A DNA stretch of 60,515 nucleotides from the NCBI GenBank assembly GCA_017469625.1, contig JAFUGA010000053.1, positions 1 to 60,515 on the forward strand, read 5' to 3'. Source of the stretch: Bacteroidales bacterium. GTDB lineage: Bacteria > Bacteroidota > Bacteroidia > Bacteroidales > P3. Of this stretch, positions 1-8,436 are shown piece by piece (position 1 is the first letter of the stretch; every line of letters begins with the position of its first letter). A model generated the notes under the pieces. The model ran no database searches, had not been told where the DNA came from, and worked only from the letters and a program-made list of their open reading frames with translations. The position numbers and the translations under genes were made by a program.

Positions 1-43
1 AAAGTACGAAAATTTTAGTTATTAGAGAAATTTTGAGGAAGAT

Positions 44-877
44 ATGAAAGAATTTATTCAAGCACCATTACCTTTTCAGGGTCAGAAAAGGAACTTTTTA
101 AAACAGTTTAAAGAGTGTTTAAACGAGTTTAAAGACAAGACTACGTTTATAGATTTATTTGGAGGAAGCGGGTTGTTGGCACATACCATTAAACAACAAA
201 GACCAGACGCAAGAGTGATATTTAACGATTACGATTGGTTCGTTACAAGATTGAAAAACATTCCGACAACGAATAAACTGTTGGCAGAAATCCGTAATGA
301 GTGTGTAGGATTGAAAGGAAGAGGAAAAGAAGCGGTAACGGACGGGAGCAGACGGAAAATTATAGATATAATCACCAAATATGAACAGCAAAGTTATGTT
401 GATTATATAACGTTATCGGCATCGTTGATGTTCAGTGGTAAGTATGCCACAAACTATGAAGATTTTATTAAGGAGAAGTTTTATAACAAAGTAAAGATGT
501 CGGATTACAATGCTGACGGCTATTTGGAAGGAGTTGAAGTGGAGCATTTGGATTATAAGTTGTTGTTCAGTCTGTACAAGCACCTGCCGAACGTTTGCTT
601 TGTTTTAGACCCTCCGTATTTATCAACGGACTGCACTTCGTATAAGTCAAGTTGGCGGTTGAAAGACTATTTAGATGTACTGCTTACGCTACAAGGTACG
701 TCATACTTTTATTTTACATCAAACAAAACTTCTATTGTTGAATTGTGTCAGTGGTTGGCAATGCACCCGAATTTAGAGAACCCGCTACGAGATGCACAAC
801 TTAGAGAAGTTACCGTGTCGGTCAATAAGGATTCAAAGTACAGGGATATGATGTTCTATCGCAACAGGCAGATATAA
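44..877 (+). CDS. DNA adenine N6-methyltransferase, D12/Dam class
   Basis: Predicted to transfer a methyl group from S-adenosylmethionine to adenine N6 in DNA. Of 277 residues, FQGQK at 11-15 fits motif X, DLFGGSG at 37-43 is the SAM-binding motif I, and DPPY at 189-192 is the catalytic motif IV; this order is that of the D12 (Dam-like) class. GAGGAAG lies just before the ATG. A hairpin terminator follows and no restriction enzyme gene is adjacent, so it looks like an orphan methylase. Such genes are common on prophages and conjugative elements, but what lies upstream is outside the window. Class is confident; the recognition sequence cannot be read. Confidence 0.88.
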   Translation: MKEFIQAPLPFQGQKRNFLKQFKECLNEFKDKTTFIDLFGGSGLLAHTIKQQRPDARVIFNDYDWFVTRLKNIPTTNKLLAEIRNECVGLKGRGKEAVTDGSRRKIIDIITKYEQQSYVDYITLSASLMFSGKYATNYEDFIKEKFYNKVKMSDYNADGYLEGVEVEHLDYKLLFSLYKHLPNVCFVLDPPYLSTDCTSYKSSWRLKDYLDVLLTLQGTSYFYFTSNKTSIVELCQWLAMHPNLENPLRDAQLREVTVSVNKDSKYRDMMFYRNRQI

Positions 878-887
878 GAAGACAAAC

Positions 888-928
888 AAGGCAACACCTC
901 AAAAAGATGTTGCCTTTTAATTTTTTTT
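888..928 (+). terminator. Intrinsic terminator of the methylase gene
   Basis: AAGGCAACA (888-896) pairs with TGTTGCCTT (908-916), followed by a T-rich tail. It sits 11 bases after the methylase stop. Confidence 0.8.
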
Positions 929-1026
929 CAGTAGAGTAGGAGAGAGGTATAGAAAAAGAAATTTTTTTTGCTTTTCGTTCTCAAAAAATTTTGCTTTTGG
1001 AATTTCTGATTATATAAAAAATTTTC

Positions 1027-1056
1027 TTTGTATGTATGATAATTTTTATATCTTTG
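1027..1056 (+). promoter_or_regulatory. Bacteroidota-type promoter of leader/lipoprotein cassette 1
   Basis: TTTG at 1027-1030 (-33 box) and TATCTTTG at 1049-1056 (-7 box, TAnnTTTG), 18 bases apart. Transcription should begin near 1061-1064, giving a leader of about 215 bases before the lipoprotein ATG at 1277. The same promoter is repeated base for base at 36007-36036. Confidence 0.8.
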
Positions 1057-1079
1057 CAGTGAGAAGTAAGAGCAAAAGA

Positions 1080-1139
1080 ATGAAAAATAATAACGTAAAT
1101 ATCATATTATTAAAAAATTATATGGGGGGGGGTAAATAA
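1080..1139 (+). CDS. 19-codon leader ORF with poly-G tract, copy 1
   Basis: A short ORF beginning ATGAAA about 18 bases after the predicted transcription start, reading MKNNNVNIILLKNYMGGGK then TAA. Codons 15-18 are an ATG running into a tract of nine G (1124-1132). The stop codon lies inside a hairpin: ATAACC at 1136-1141 pairs with GGTTAT at 1153-1158, and further pairs close a CTC loop. A terminator follows at 1173. Promoter, short ORF, hairpin over its stop and terminator are the plan of an attenuator leader peptide. Translation is not shown. Slippage to eight G would shift the frame and move the stop about ten codons downstream. Confidence 0.5.
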   Translation: MKNNNVNIILLKNYMGGGK

Positions 1140-1172
1140 CCCTTTCTCAAGTGGTTATAAACAATAATTTAA

Positions 1173-1216
1173 TCCGACAGATAAAGTAGAAGATACTTTA
1201 TTTGTCGGATTTTTTT
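1173..1216 (+). terminator. Strong intrinsic terminator inside the leader (attenuator), copy 1
   Basis: TCCGACAGATAAAGTA (1173-1188) pairs fully, with one G-U, to TACTTTATTTGTCGGA (1194-1209) around a five-base loop and runs into seven T. It lies between promoter and lipoprotein gene, so it must be read through or prevented for the gene to be expressed. The second copy at 36154 keeps the stem while changing a T-A pair to T-G. Confidence 0.85.
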
Positions 1217-1276
1217 ATGATAAAAGAATTATAAAAAATAAACGAATTAAAAACAATAAAAAAAGGAGGAAACAAA

Positions 1277-1669
1277 ATGAAAATTTTTAGAAAACTACCC
1301 ATAATCCTAACCTTAGCAGGATTAACCCTATTTATCGCTTGTAACAATGACGATGACGAAACATTGGAAAAACATAACAAGGTCATGGTTTTATCAATCA
1401 ACCCATATACATGGGGTACAACTTTACAAACAGAGAAATTGGATTCGGTATATGCATTATGTGATACTCTATATTTGGAACCAGAAACAGGGTGGGATCA
1501 TTACAATAAACAAAGAATTAACGGTTTAGTAACATCTTTATATGGAAAACACAGCAAACGGCCAAATATGAAAGGAAGAGGTTCTTTTGATTTTACACCT
1601 GGTGTTGCCTCAGAAGAAGATAGCTTAAAACTAATCAGTTTAGGCTACTCCATAAATGCAAAAAAATAA
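1277..1669 (+). CDS. Small SPII lipoprotein, duplicated family, copy 1
   Basis: 130 residues with a lipoprotein signal: basic start, hydrophobic stretch ILTLAGLTLF and lipobox LFIAC (Cys22), then an acidic NNDDDE linker. After export it should be a lipid-anchored outer-membrane or periplasmic protein. I recognise no domain. A near copy lies at 36257; I count 25 differences over 130 aligned residues, clustered in the middle (about 84-103), while the signal region and the last 40 residues are nearly unchanged. GGAGGA just before the ATG is a strong ribosome site for this phylum. Expression is probably controlled by the terminator-bearing leader. Function unknown. Confidence 0.75.
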   Translation: MKIFRKLPIILTLAGLTLFIACNNDDDETLEKHNKVMVLSINPYTWGTTLQTEKLDSVYALCDTLYLEPETGWDHYNKQRINGLVTSLYGKHSKRPNMKGRGSFDFTPGVASEEDSLKLISLGYSINAKK

Positions 1670-1693
1670 TATTTAATACCCCTCCCCATAACC

Positions 1694-1756
1694 CAAAACT
1701 TCGTTTCGCTGAGAAGTAATTTGACAACCTCCTCACGAAACAAAGTTTTATTTTCC
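1694..1756. repeat. 21-bp periodic intergenic array, 3 units
   Basis: Units start at 1694, 1715 and 1736. The first (CAAAACTTCGTTTCG...) and third (CGAAACAAAGTTTTA...) hold the dyad RAAAC-N3-GTTTY; the middle one is decayed. It lies between the convergent lipoprotein and dnaG genes. The first unit is identical to the first unit of the array at 36682, so array and cassette were duplicated together. Confidence 0.75.
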
Positions 1757-1820
1757 CCAAATTCTTGATAGTGCAAAATATTGTCTTTGTAGAAGATAGA
1801 AAAACTTTTATTAAAAAAAT

Positions 1821-3806
1821 CTATTTTATTATTATACCTAATTCTTGGGCGATGCGGATTTTGATTTTTTTGTTTATGGTTATGCTGTATAGCAGTTGCA
1901 TAGCCTCTTCTCCTGCTTTGTCTTTGAGTTGTTTTTCCATAGAGAGTATGCGTGAAGAAATCTTATGATATTTCAGCAATAGCAAAGTTTCTCTTATATC
2001 TCTGTCTATGGATATTTGGTCTTCAGGCATAGGGACACTTACATTGTATTTGTCCAACCATCTATCAGATACTTTATAAGGACTTATCAACATATTGCAA
2101 ACCATAGATACTATTTCTTCATCTTGATTGTTTATCAAATCTTTATAACTTAATATCTTGCCATCTTGAGTATAAGAGGACACATACAAATCAAAAATCT
2201 TTTGATAAGTGTTGTTGTTGAATTTTATATCGTCTGCAAGTATCTCAGATAGAATATATTCTGTGGCGTTCATCTTTGCATATTCCATAACATTATCATC
2301 ATTCACCACAAGTTGAGTAGTATCTTTGTCGGAATAACTTATAAGTACCTTTATCAAAGCCCTCTCTTGTTCTTCCTCTGTAATAGGTTCTTCTATCTTT
2401 TGTTCTACAGTAGCGGTATGAGTATTCGTTATAGGAATATCTTGTGAAGGTTGGGGTGTTTCTTCGCTTTGCTGTTCTTTTTTATTCTTCTCAAAAGAGT
2501 TTTTACGCATCTGTTGAGATAACTCTTTCGTTAGAATCTGCTCACTCATATCCAAAAGAGAGGAACACTGCTGTATATAAACGTTTCTCTCAATAAGGTC
2601 TGGTATAAGGCTAATAGAATGAACTATCTCCTTTACTAAAGATGCTTTTTGTATAGGGTCGTTTTTCGTTTGCTCGTTTATAAGGTTTGCTCTGTAAGTA
2701 ATAAAGTTCTGAGCATTATCTCTCAGAAATTTATGAAACTCATCTTGAGTATGTTTTCTTGCAAAGGAATCTGGGTCATCATTATCCGGGAAAAGAACTG
2801 TTTTTACGTGAATACCCTCTTTAAGAAACATATCTGTAGCCCTTATAGTAGCGTGAATACCTGCACTATCCCCATCGTAAAGTATTACAACGTTGTTTGT
2901 ATAACGTTTTATAAGTTTCACCTGTTGTTCTGTTAGTGCAGTGCCTGAACTTGCTACAACGTTCTTTACGTTGTTTTGGTGCATCATTACCGCATCTACA
3001 TTACCTTCAACCAAATAACACACATCTTGTTTCGCTATTTCAGACTTGGCGAAATAAAGGCCGAAAAGAACATTTCCTTTGGTGTAGATAATTGTTTCAG
3101 GAGAATTGACGTACTTTGCTTTGGTTTTGTCGTTGGTAAGTATTCTTGCAGAAAATCCTAATACCCTTCCAGCAACATTATATATAGGAAAAGTCACTCT
3201 GGAATGAAATCTGTCGTAAAGTTTTCCTGTTTTCTCACTTTTAAGACTTAATCCCGACTTCAACAAAACCTCTTCTGTGTATCCGTTTTTCAAAGCATGC
3301 AAAGAAAAATCATCACTTTTTTGCATACAATAACCCAATCCCCAAGTGTCTATCGTTTGTTTGGAAACCTCTCTTTCAGTAAAATATGACAACCCTATGG
3401 CTTTGCCTTCCTCTGTCTGCAAAAGGTTGTTGTAAAAGTACTTTTGAGCAAATTCATTTATATTATATAGTTCATCTTTTTCGTCTTTTGCCTTTATTTC
3501 TTCAGGTGTTAGTTCCTTTTCTTCTATTTGTATTCCATAGCGTTGAGCCAACCATCTTAGGGCTTCAGTATAGGAATAATGGTTATGGTCCATTAGAAAA
3601 GTAACTGCATTTCCTGCTTTTCCACAGCCAAAACATTTGAAAATATTTCTTGCAGGATTTACACTAAAAGAAGGAGTTTTTTCCTCGTGAAAAGGACAGC
3701 AAGCCACATAGTTTGCACCTCTTCTTTTCAAAGGAACAAACTGTTCTATAACATCTTCTATTCTTACAGCCTCTAATATTTTGTCCCTATCCTGTGAAGA
3801 AATCAT
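1821..3806 (-). CDS. dnaG: DNA primase
   Basis: Makes the RNA primers for replication. 661 residues. The N-terminal CHC2 zinc finger has CPFH at 37-40 and CFGC at 58-61. The TOPRIM domain shows the metal-binding glutamate in VEGNVD (E267) and DGDSAG at 311-316. The C-terminal 200 residues should bind the replicative helicase. Length and order are those of bacterial DnaG. It is the last gene of a minus-strand run rsgA-dtd-small protein-dnaG, 15 bases after the small gene, so cotranscription is likely. Confidence 0.96.
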   Translation of the reverse strand: MISSQDRDKILEAVRIEDVIEQFVPLKRRGANYVACCPFHEEKTPSFSVNPARNIFKCFGCGKAGNAVTFLMDHNHYSYTEALRWLAQRYGIQIEEKELTPEEIKAKDEKDELYNINEFAQKYFYNNLLQTEEGKAIGLSYFTEREVSKQTIDTWGLGYCMQKSDDFSLHALKNGYTEEVLLKSGLSLKSEKTGKLYDRFHSRVTFPIYNVAGRVLGFSARILTNDKTKAKYVNSPETIIYTKGNVLFGLYFAKSEIAKQDVCYLVEGNVDAVMMHQNNVKNVVASSGTALTEQQVKLIKRYTNNVVILYDGDSAGIHATIRATDMFLKEGIHVKTVLFPDNDDPDSFARKHTQDEFHKFLRDNAQNFITYRANLINEQTKNDPIQKASLVKEIVHSISLIPDLIERNVYIQQCSSLLDMSEQILTKELSQQMRKNSFEKNKKEQQSEETPQPSQDIPITNTHTATVEQKIEEPITEEEQERALIKVLISYSDKDTTQLVVNDDNVMEYAKMNATEYILSEILADDIKFNNNTYQKIFDLYVSSYTQDGKILSYKDLINNQDEEIVSMVCNMLISPYKVSDRWLDKYNVSVPMPEDQISIDRDIRETLLLLKYHKISSRILSMEKQLKDKAGEEAMQLLYSITINKKIKIRIAQELGIIIK

Positions 3807-3821
3807 AAGTCTGAGTGTAAA

Positions 3822-4073
3822 TTATTTTAAAGCCTCTTTTAATAAATCCTTATCCACTTCAAGCACAGAGTGTTTTTTGTTTGGACAGTCGGAAGTAAGA
3901 ACATTAGAATGACCACACATACAGCCAATTCTCTCACCTGTATAAGGGTCTATAGATGAACATTGTTTTTTAAATTCTCCGTTTTTTTTGAATATCATCT
4001 TCACTCCTATAAAAGCAAGACATATAATCAATAATACTATACTTATAATAAAAGTAGCAAGTAACGTATTCAT
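3822..4073 (-). CDS. Small membrane protein with four cysteines, NqrM-like candidate
   Basis: 83 residues: one N-terminal membrane helix (about 4-27), KKNGEF, then Cys38, Cys51, Cys53 and Cys63 in the pattern C-x12-C-x-C-x9-C. NqrM (DUF539), the Na+-NQR maturation factor thought to deliver iron to the NqrD/NqrE centre, is also a small single-helix protein with a C...CxC...C pattern. A full nqrABCDEF operon lies at 43.5 kb, so such a factor is expected in the genome. The assignment rests on layout and cysteine pattern, not on an alignment, so it stays tentative. It sits between dtd and dnaG. Confidence 0.5.
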   Translation of the reverse strand: MNTLLATFIISIVLLIICLAFIGVKMIFKKNGEFKKQCSSIDPYTGERIGCMCGHSNVLTSDCPNKKHSVLEVDKDLLKEALK

Positions 4074-4105
4074 AATCCACTTTGTTTTTTTCTAATTACA
4101 CAAAT

Positions 4106-4558
4106 TTATTCCTTGTATTTGGTGTCCATTATTATGGTTGTAGGACCATCGTTACACAAATCTACACTCATAAACGTTCCAAACTGTCCGTGAGGAATAG
4201 ATTTGCCAAACTTACTCTCTAAAACCTTAAGAAACTTTTCATACATTGGAAAACTAAAATCTGGTTTTGATGCTCTAAGATAAGAAGGTCTATTTCCTTT
4301 TTTTGTACTTGCAAATAGAGTAAATTGACTTATAACCATTATCTCTTGATTGACATCTACTACACTTTTATTCATAACTCCGTTTTCATCATCAAAAATC
4401 CTTAGTTTCACAATCTTCTCACACAACCACCCTATATCTTCTTCTGTATCTGAGTCTTCCACAGCCAAAAGTATCATCATACCTCTGCCTATCTTGGATA
4501 TTTCTTTTTCTTCTACACTTACAGTGCAATGTTTCACCCTTTGAATAACTACTCTCAT
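4106..4558 (-). CDS. dtd: D-aminoacyl-tRNA deacylase
   Basis: Hydrolyses D-amino acids mischarged onto tRNA. 150 residues, the normal length. It starts MRVVIQRV as the family does; SQFTLF at 77-82 and NDGPTT at 136-141 correspond to the catalytic and Gly-cisPro-type motifs. The usual last motif is GPVT; here it is GPTT. The gene is 12 bases after rsgA and in the same minus-strand run. Confidence 0.95.
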   Translation of the reverse strand: MRVVIQRVKHCTVSVEEKEISKIGRGMMILLAVEDSDTEEDIGWLCEKIVKLRIFDDENGVMNKSVVDVNQEIMVISQFTLFASTKKGNRPSYLRASKPDFSFPMYEKFLKVLESKFGKSIPHGQFGTFMSVDLCNDGPTTIIMDTKYKE

Positions 4559-4570
4559 CTTTCTAATAAA

Positions 4571-5524
4571 TTATTTAGTTTCCCAATCATTCAACTGCAT
4601 TTCTTCACTGTTCAACATCTTCAAATAATTAGAATACCTTTCTATAGATATTTCTCCATCTTCTACAGCCTGTTTTATAGCACAGTGAGGCTCGTGAATA
4701 TGAGTACAATTGTAATATTTACAATCAGATAACCTCTCTTTCATTTCAGGAAAATACAACGGAAGTTCTTCTTTTGTGAAATCCACCATTCCAAAGGATT
4801 TTATACCAGGAGTATCTATTATGCTTATATCGTCTTCTATTATCATCTGTGCAAATGTTGTAGTGTGTTTTCCAGACAAATGCGAGGTAGAAACTTCTCC
4901 TGTTTTCAGACAAGCAGAAGGGCAAATAGCGTTTATTAGAGTACTCTTTCCCACACCACTATTACCAGAAAACAAAGTTATCTTTCCTTTCATTCTATCT
5001 TTCAAAACATTCATTCCTGTGCCTTCCTGTGCAGATACAAGCAAGCATTTGTAACCTATTTTCTCGTAAATATCTATCAAATAGCCAGCATAAAGCATAG
5101 CCTCTTGGTCGTAAATATCTATTTTGTTGAAAACAATTTCGCAAGGCACGTTGTATGCGTTTGCAGTTACAAGAAATCTATCTATAAAGGCGGTATCTGT
5201 CTTTGGAAACTTTGCACTGATAACCAAAAAAGCGGTATCTATATTTGAGGCTATTATTTGAGTTTGTTTAGATAATTTTGTAGAACGGCGAATGATGTAG
5301 TTCTTTCTCTCAAATATCTTTTCTATGAGTGAATGGTCTGCATCCTCTTGTCTAAACAACACTCTGTCGCCTATGGCCACAGGGTTTGTTGTTTTCAATC
5401 CTTTTATTCTGAAATTACCTTTTATGAAACAAGAAACAAGTCTGTTGTCATCTGTTTTGACAACATAACTGCTACCTGTGGTGCGAATAACCGTTCCCTC
5501 TTGTTTTTGTTTATCTGTACCCAT
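4571..5524 (-). CDS. rsgA: Ribosome small subunit-dependent GTPase A
   Basis: Late 30S-subunit assembly GTPase with circularly permuted G motifs: NKID at 133-136 before the P-loop GNSGVGKS at 187-194 and DTPG at 237-240. An OB fold lies N-terminal and a zinc site C-terminal (Cys268, Cys273, His275, Cys281). I chose the ATG at 5524, 317 residues. An in-frame ATG at 5566 would add 14 codons, but they lie in a long hairpin just after the tRNA, and family members begin close to the GTVIRTTGSSY segment. The tRNA-fMet immediately upstream may be cotranscribed. Confidence 0.94.
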   Translation of the reverse strand: MGTDKQKQEGTVIRTTGSSYVVKTDDNRLVSCFIKGNFRIKGLKTTNPVAIGDRVLFRQEDADHSLIEKIFERKNYIIRRSTKLSKQTQIIASNIDTAFLVISAKFPKTDTAFIDRFLVTANAYNVPCEIVFNKIDIYDQEAMLYAGYLIDIYEKIGYKCLLVSAQEGTGMNVLKDRMKGKITLFSGNSGVGKSTLINAICPSACLKTGEVSTSHLSGKHTTTFAQMIIEDDISIIDTPGIKSFGMVDFTKEELPLYFPEMKERLSDCKYYNCTHIHEPHCAIKQAVEDGEISIERYSNYLKMLNSEEMQLNDWETK

Positions 5525-5531
5525 ATCAAAC

Positions 5532-5562
5532 ACAAAGGGACGAATATGGTAATTCGTCCCTT
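5532..5562 (-). promoter_or_regulatory. Hairpin between tRNA-fMet and rsgA
   Basis: AAAGGGACGAAT and ATTCGTCCCTTT form a perfect 12-bp inverted repeat with a six-base loop. On the minus strand it follows the tRNA directly but has no T run (CCCTTTGTGTTTG), so it is more likely a processing or partial termination signal than a full terminator. It also argues against an rsgA start at 5566. Confidence 0.6.
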
Positions 5563-5572
5563 TCAAACTTAG

Positions 5573-5644
<72 letters not shown>

Positions 5645-5660
5645 GTCTATTTTCAGTTTG

Positions 5661-5668
5661 CAAAGTTA
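5661..5668 (-). promoter_or_regulatory. -7 box ahead of tRNA-fMet
   Basis: TAACTTTG on the minus strand, 16 bases from the mature tRNA 5' end. It probably serves the tRNA and perhaps the rsgA-dtd-dnaG run behind it. Confidence 0.65.
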
Positions 5669-5947
5669 CAACCATTTATTTAATTCACCAAATTTTTTAC
5701 AAAAAAACTTACATTCTCTATGTTAAAACTCTCTATACCATAGAATATTTTCACTACTTTTTTGCAATAATACTCTTCTTTTCTCTTTCCTTTTTGCCAA
5801 ACGAAGAAAGAATGGATTAAAACAAAAAGTGGTAAAACATTTTTAAAGAAAAACAGAAACTAAAGCAAATTTTGTAAAAAAATCAAAAAGTTTTATTTTT
5901 ATGAAAAGTGCTTTACATTACACAAAATGTAACTTTTCTATTGTAAA
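5669..5947. other. Spacer between divergent tRNA-fMet and tyrS
   Basis: AT-rich spacer. Apart from the two promoters at its ends I see no gene, repeat array or convincing RNA structure in it. Confidence 0.5.
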
Positions 5948-5979
5948 TATTGCATATAAAATCAAAAGTCGTATCTTTG
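5948..5979 (+). promoter_or_regulatory. Promoter of tyrS
   Basis: TATTG at 5948-5952 and TATCTTTG at 5972-5979, 19 bases apart. The start codon follows at 6014, giving a leader of roughly 28 bases. Confidence 0.7.
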
Positions 5980-6013
5980 CAAAAATATTTTTTCAATAAA
6001 AAATGGATATACA

Positions 6014-7294
6014 ATGAAAGATTTCGTAGCAGAATTGAAATGGAGAAATATGATACACTCCATCATGCCGGGAACGGAAGAAGAGTTAAAGAAGGGTATG
6101 GCAACAGCCTATGTAGGTATAGACCCAACGGCAGATAGTTTGCATATAGGCCATTTAGTAGGAATAATGATTCTTACACATTTTCAAGCCTGCGGACACA
6201 GACCTTTAGTTGTTTTAGGCGGAGCAACAGGTATGATAGGCGACCCTTCATTTAAAAGCCAAGAAAGAGTGCTTTTGACTCCTGAAACCATAAGACACAA
6301 TCAGGAGTGTATAAAAAAACAATTGGAAAAGTTTCTAAATTTTGACGAAAGTCAGAACAACCACGCCCAAATACTGAACAACTATGATTGGATGAAAGAT
6401 TGGTCATTCATAGACTTTATCCGTGATATAGGAAAACATATTACGGTAAATTATATGATGGCAAAAGATAGTGTGAAAAAGAGAATAGAAACAGGTATCT
6501 CTTTCACAGAGTTTTCTTATCAACTTATGCAAGGTTATGATTATCTTTACTTGTACCAAAACTATGATTGCAAATTGCAGATGGGAGGTTCAGACCAATG
6601 GGGTAATATCACTACAGGTTCAGAACTTATACGCAGGGTGTTGGATAAAGAAGCCTTTGCAATAACTTGTCCTTTGATAACTAAGGCAGATGGAAAGAAA
6701 TTTGGCAAAACAGAAAAAGGTAACGTATGGCTTGATAGAGAAAAAACTTCTCCTTATCAATTCTATCAGTTTTGGTTAAATCTTTCAGATGAAGATGCAA
6801 GTAGATTTATAAGAATCTTTACTTTGAAATCCCAAGAAGAGATTTCAGAACTTGAAAAACAACATTCAGAAAATCCATCTGCAAGAGTATTGCAAAAGGC
6901 TTTAGCCAAGGATATTACTATAAAGGTTCATTCACAAGAAGACTATGAATCGGCAGTAGAAGCCTCTGAAATATTGTTTGGAAAAGGCACAACAGAGAGT
7001 TTAAAACACCTTGATGAGCAAACATTTCTTTCTGTTTTTGAGGGCGTTCCTCAATTCAGAGTTGCCACATCTGAAGTGGAAAACGGTATAAACATAATAG
7101 ATTTGTTGGCAGATAAGACTCAGATTTTGTCTTCAAAGGGTGAGGTGCGTAGAGCATTGAAAGAAAACTCCCTTTCTATTAACAAAGAAAAGGTAACAGA
7201 TACTTACACTACCAATGCAGAAAGTCTGTTGAATGGAAAATATATTTTAGTGCAGAAAGGAAAGAAGAACTACTTTATAATCATAGCAGAATAA
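6014..7294 (+). CDS. tyrS: Tyrosyl-tRNA synthetase
   Basis: Charges tRNA-Tyr. 426 residues, normal for the bacterial enzyme. The class I signature HIGH is at 44-47, the tyrosine-site motif GGSDQWGN at 191-198 and the KMSKS-type loop KFGKT at 229-233. A C-terminal S4-like RNA-binding domain covers about the last 70 residues. It is transcribed alone and ends at a strong bidirectional terminator. Confidence 0.97.
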   Translation: MKDFVAELKWRNMIHSIMPGTEEELKKGMATAYVGIDPTADSLHIGHLVGIMILTHFQACGHRPLVVLGGATGMIGDPSFKSQERVLLTPETIRHNQECIKKQLEKFLNFDESQNNHAQILNNYDWMKDWSFIDFIRDIGKHITVNYMMAKDSVKKRIETGISFTEFSYQLMQGYDYLYLYQNYDCKLQMGGSDQWGNITTGSELIRRVLDKEAFAITCPLITKADGKKFGKTEKGNVWLDREKTSPYQFYQFWLNLSDEDASRFIRIFTLKSQEEISELEKQHSENPSARVLQKALAKDITIKVHSQEDYESAVEASEILFGKGTTESLKHLDEQTFLSVFEGVPQFRVATSEVENGINIIDLLADKTQILSSKGEVRRALKENSLSINKEKVTDTYTTNAESLLNGKYILVQKGKKNYFIIIAE

Positions 7295-7314
7295 ACTTTT
7301 GCAAAGATTAAAGA

Positions 7315-7352
7315 AAAGGTGATAAGTAAAAAGAGCTTATCACCTTTATTTT
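7315..7352. terminator. Bidirectional terminator between tyrS and acyltransferase
   Basis: AAAGGTGATAAG (7315-7326) and CTTATCACCTTT (7336-7347) form a perfect 12-bp stem with A/T-rich flanks on both sides. It serves the convergent pair. Confidence 0.85.
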
Positions 7353-7360
7353 ATTCTCCT

Positions 7361-8404
7361 TTATCTTCCACCCATTAGAATGGATGTAAAACGTGGGAAG
7401 TATTTTTTCATTATCTTGTAAGTTATTATAGCGAGTAAAACGACTATAAAGACGGATAGAAAATAGTTTATCAAATATCCCCAATCTGTTTGGGGCAAAA
7501 GAGATTTCAATCTACTTGAAACGATTATTATAGGTAAAGCATGGAAACAGAACAAGAAGAATGACATTTCTGAAAGAAAAGGATTTTCTTTTAACTTGTT
7601 GTTTTCCACGAAATAAGAAACTATGTTATAGGTAGCAATCAAACCAAAAATAATTCCTATTCTGTTTATAGTGTCATCTTTTGTAATAAGAAATGCTACA
7701 ACAAAGATAATATAAACAATCAAAGGGTAAAACGATAATTTTCTGCAATATTCTATAATGTTTTTGTGGTGTATGGCAAAATAAGCACCAAGAGGGAAGT
7801 AGAAAAATGATTGATATGTTAAATCCATTCGTGGCATTGGTATATAAAAACGCCATACTGCCACAATAAAAAGTATAATAAGAGGTATGATTTTTAGATA
7901 TTTTATTAACAAATATATGATTGGAGATAGAATACACAATATCATCAAATCCCTAACATACCATAGAGGGTAATTTATAGGAGTGTGATAATTGTAAGAA
8001 ACAAAGGCAACAAAGAACTGTTTTACTGTTTTTATCTGACCATCAGCACCAAACGAAGGTATAAGTAATGGTACTACAATATAAAAGATTATCATAAAAA
8101 GATTCCATAATAAAAACGGAATAAGTAGAGTTTTTACTCTCTTTTTTAACTTAAAAAAGTATGATTTTTTATTAAAAACTTCGTTTTCTTTCTTTGTATA
8201 GAAGAAATAATAGCCTGAAATTATGAAAAAGGTAGGAACACCTAATGCTGCTATAACTCTTGTTATCAAATAATAAATATCTTGGACGAAAACATTGTTT
8301 GCAACGTCAGAAAGGTTAATAGTGTGTATAAAAACTATAAACACCATCAAAGGAAATCTTAAAAAATTGAACGTTTTTGATTGTAAAGAAGTATAATCCG
8401 TCAT
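7361..8404 (-). CDS. Acyltransferase family 3 integral membrane protein
   Basis: 347 residues with about ten membrane helices. The N-terminal segment RFPLMVFIVFIHT, with the histidine at the end of helix 1, is the signature of the acyltransferase_3 family (OafA/WecH-like). These proteins O-acetylate sugars of lipopolysaccharide, capsule or peptidoglycan, or act in related acyl transfers, at the inner membrane. No sugar pathway genes are adjacent, so the acceptor cannot be inferred. It is flanked upstream by a 21-bp array. Confidence 0.82.
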   Translation of the reverse strand: MTDYTSLQSKTFNFLRFPLMVFIVFIHTINLSDVANNVFVQDIYYLITRVIAALGVPTFFIISGYYFFYTKKENEVFNKKSYFFKLKKRVKTLLIPFLLWNLFMIIFYIVVPLLIPSFGADGQIKTVKQFFVAFVSYNYHTPINYPLWYVRDLMILCILSPIIYLLIKYLKIIPLIILFIVAVWRFYIPMPRMDLTYQSFFYFPLGAYFAIHHKNIIEYCRKLSFYPLIVYIIFVVAFLITKDDTINRIGIIFGLIATYNIVSYFVENNKLKENPFLSEMSFFLFCFHALPIIIVSSRLKSLLPQTDWGYLINYFLSVFIVVLLAIITYKIMKKYFPRFTSILMGGR

Positions 8405-8436
8405 ATTTTAACAATTGTTTTTAAGTTTATAAAAAA

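Noticed and set aside
1124-1132. G runs as sequencing or assembly error
   Set aside because: Length error by one base is possible, but the runs themselves occur in three separate leaders at the same structural place, so their presence is not an artefact. Their exact lengths are uncertain.
1080-1139. Amino-acid biosynthesis leader peptide
   Set aside because: The downstream gene is a lipoprotein and the only codon run is GGG, produced by the slippery tract.
1021-1756. Duplicated cassette as a transposable element
   Set aside because: No transposase, terminal inverted repeats or target duplication is seen; the two copies share only promoter, leader, lipoprotein and the following array.
5524-5566. 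Longer rsgA beginning at 5566
   Set aside because: The extra 14 codons fall in the 12-bp hairpin directly after the tRNA and do not resemble RsgA N-termini.
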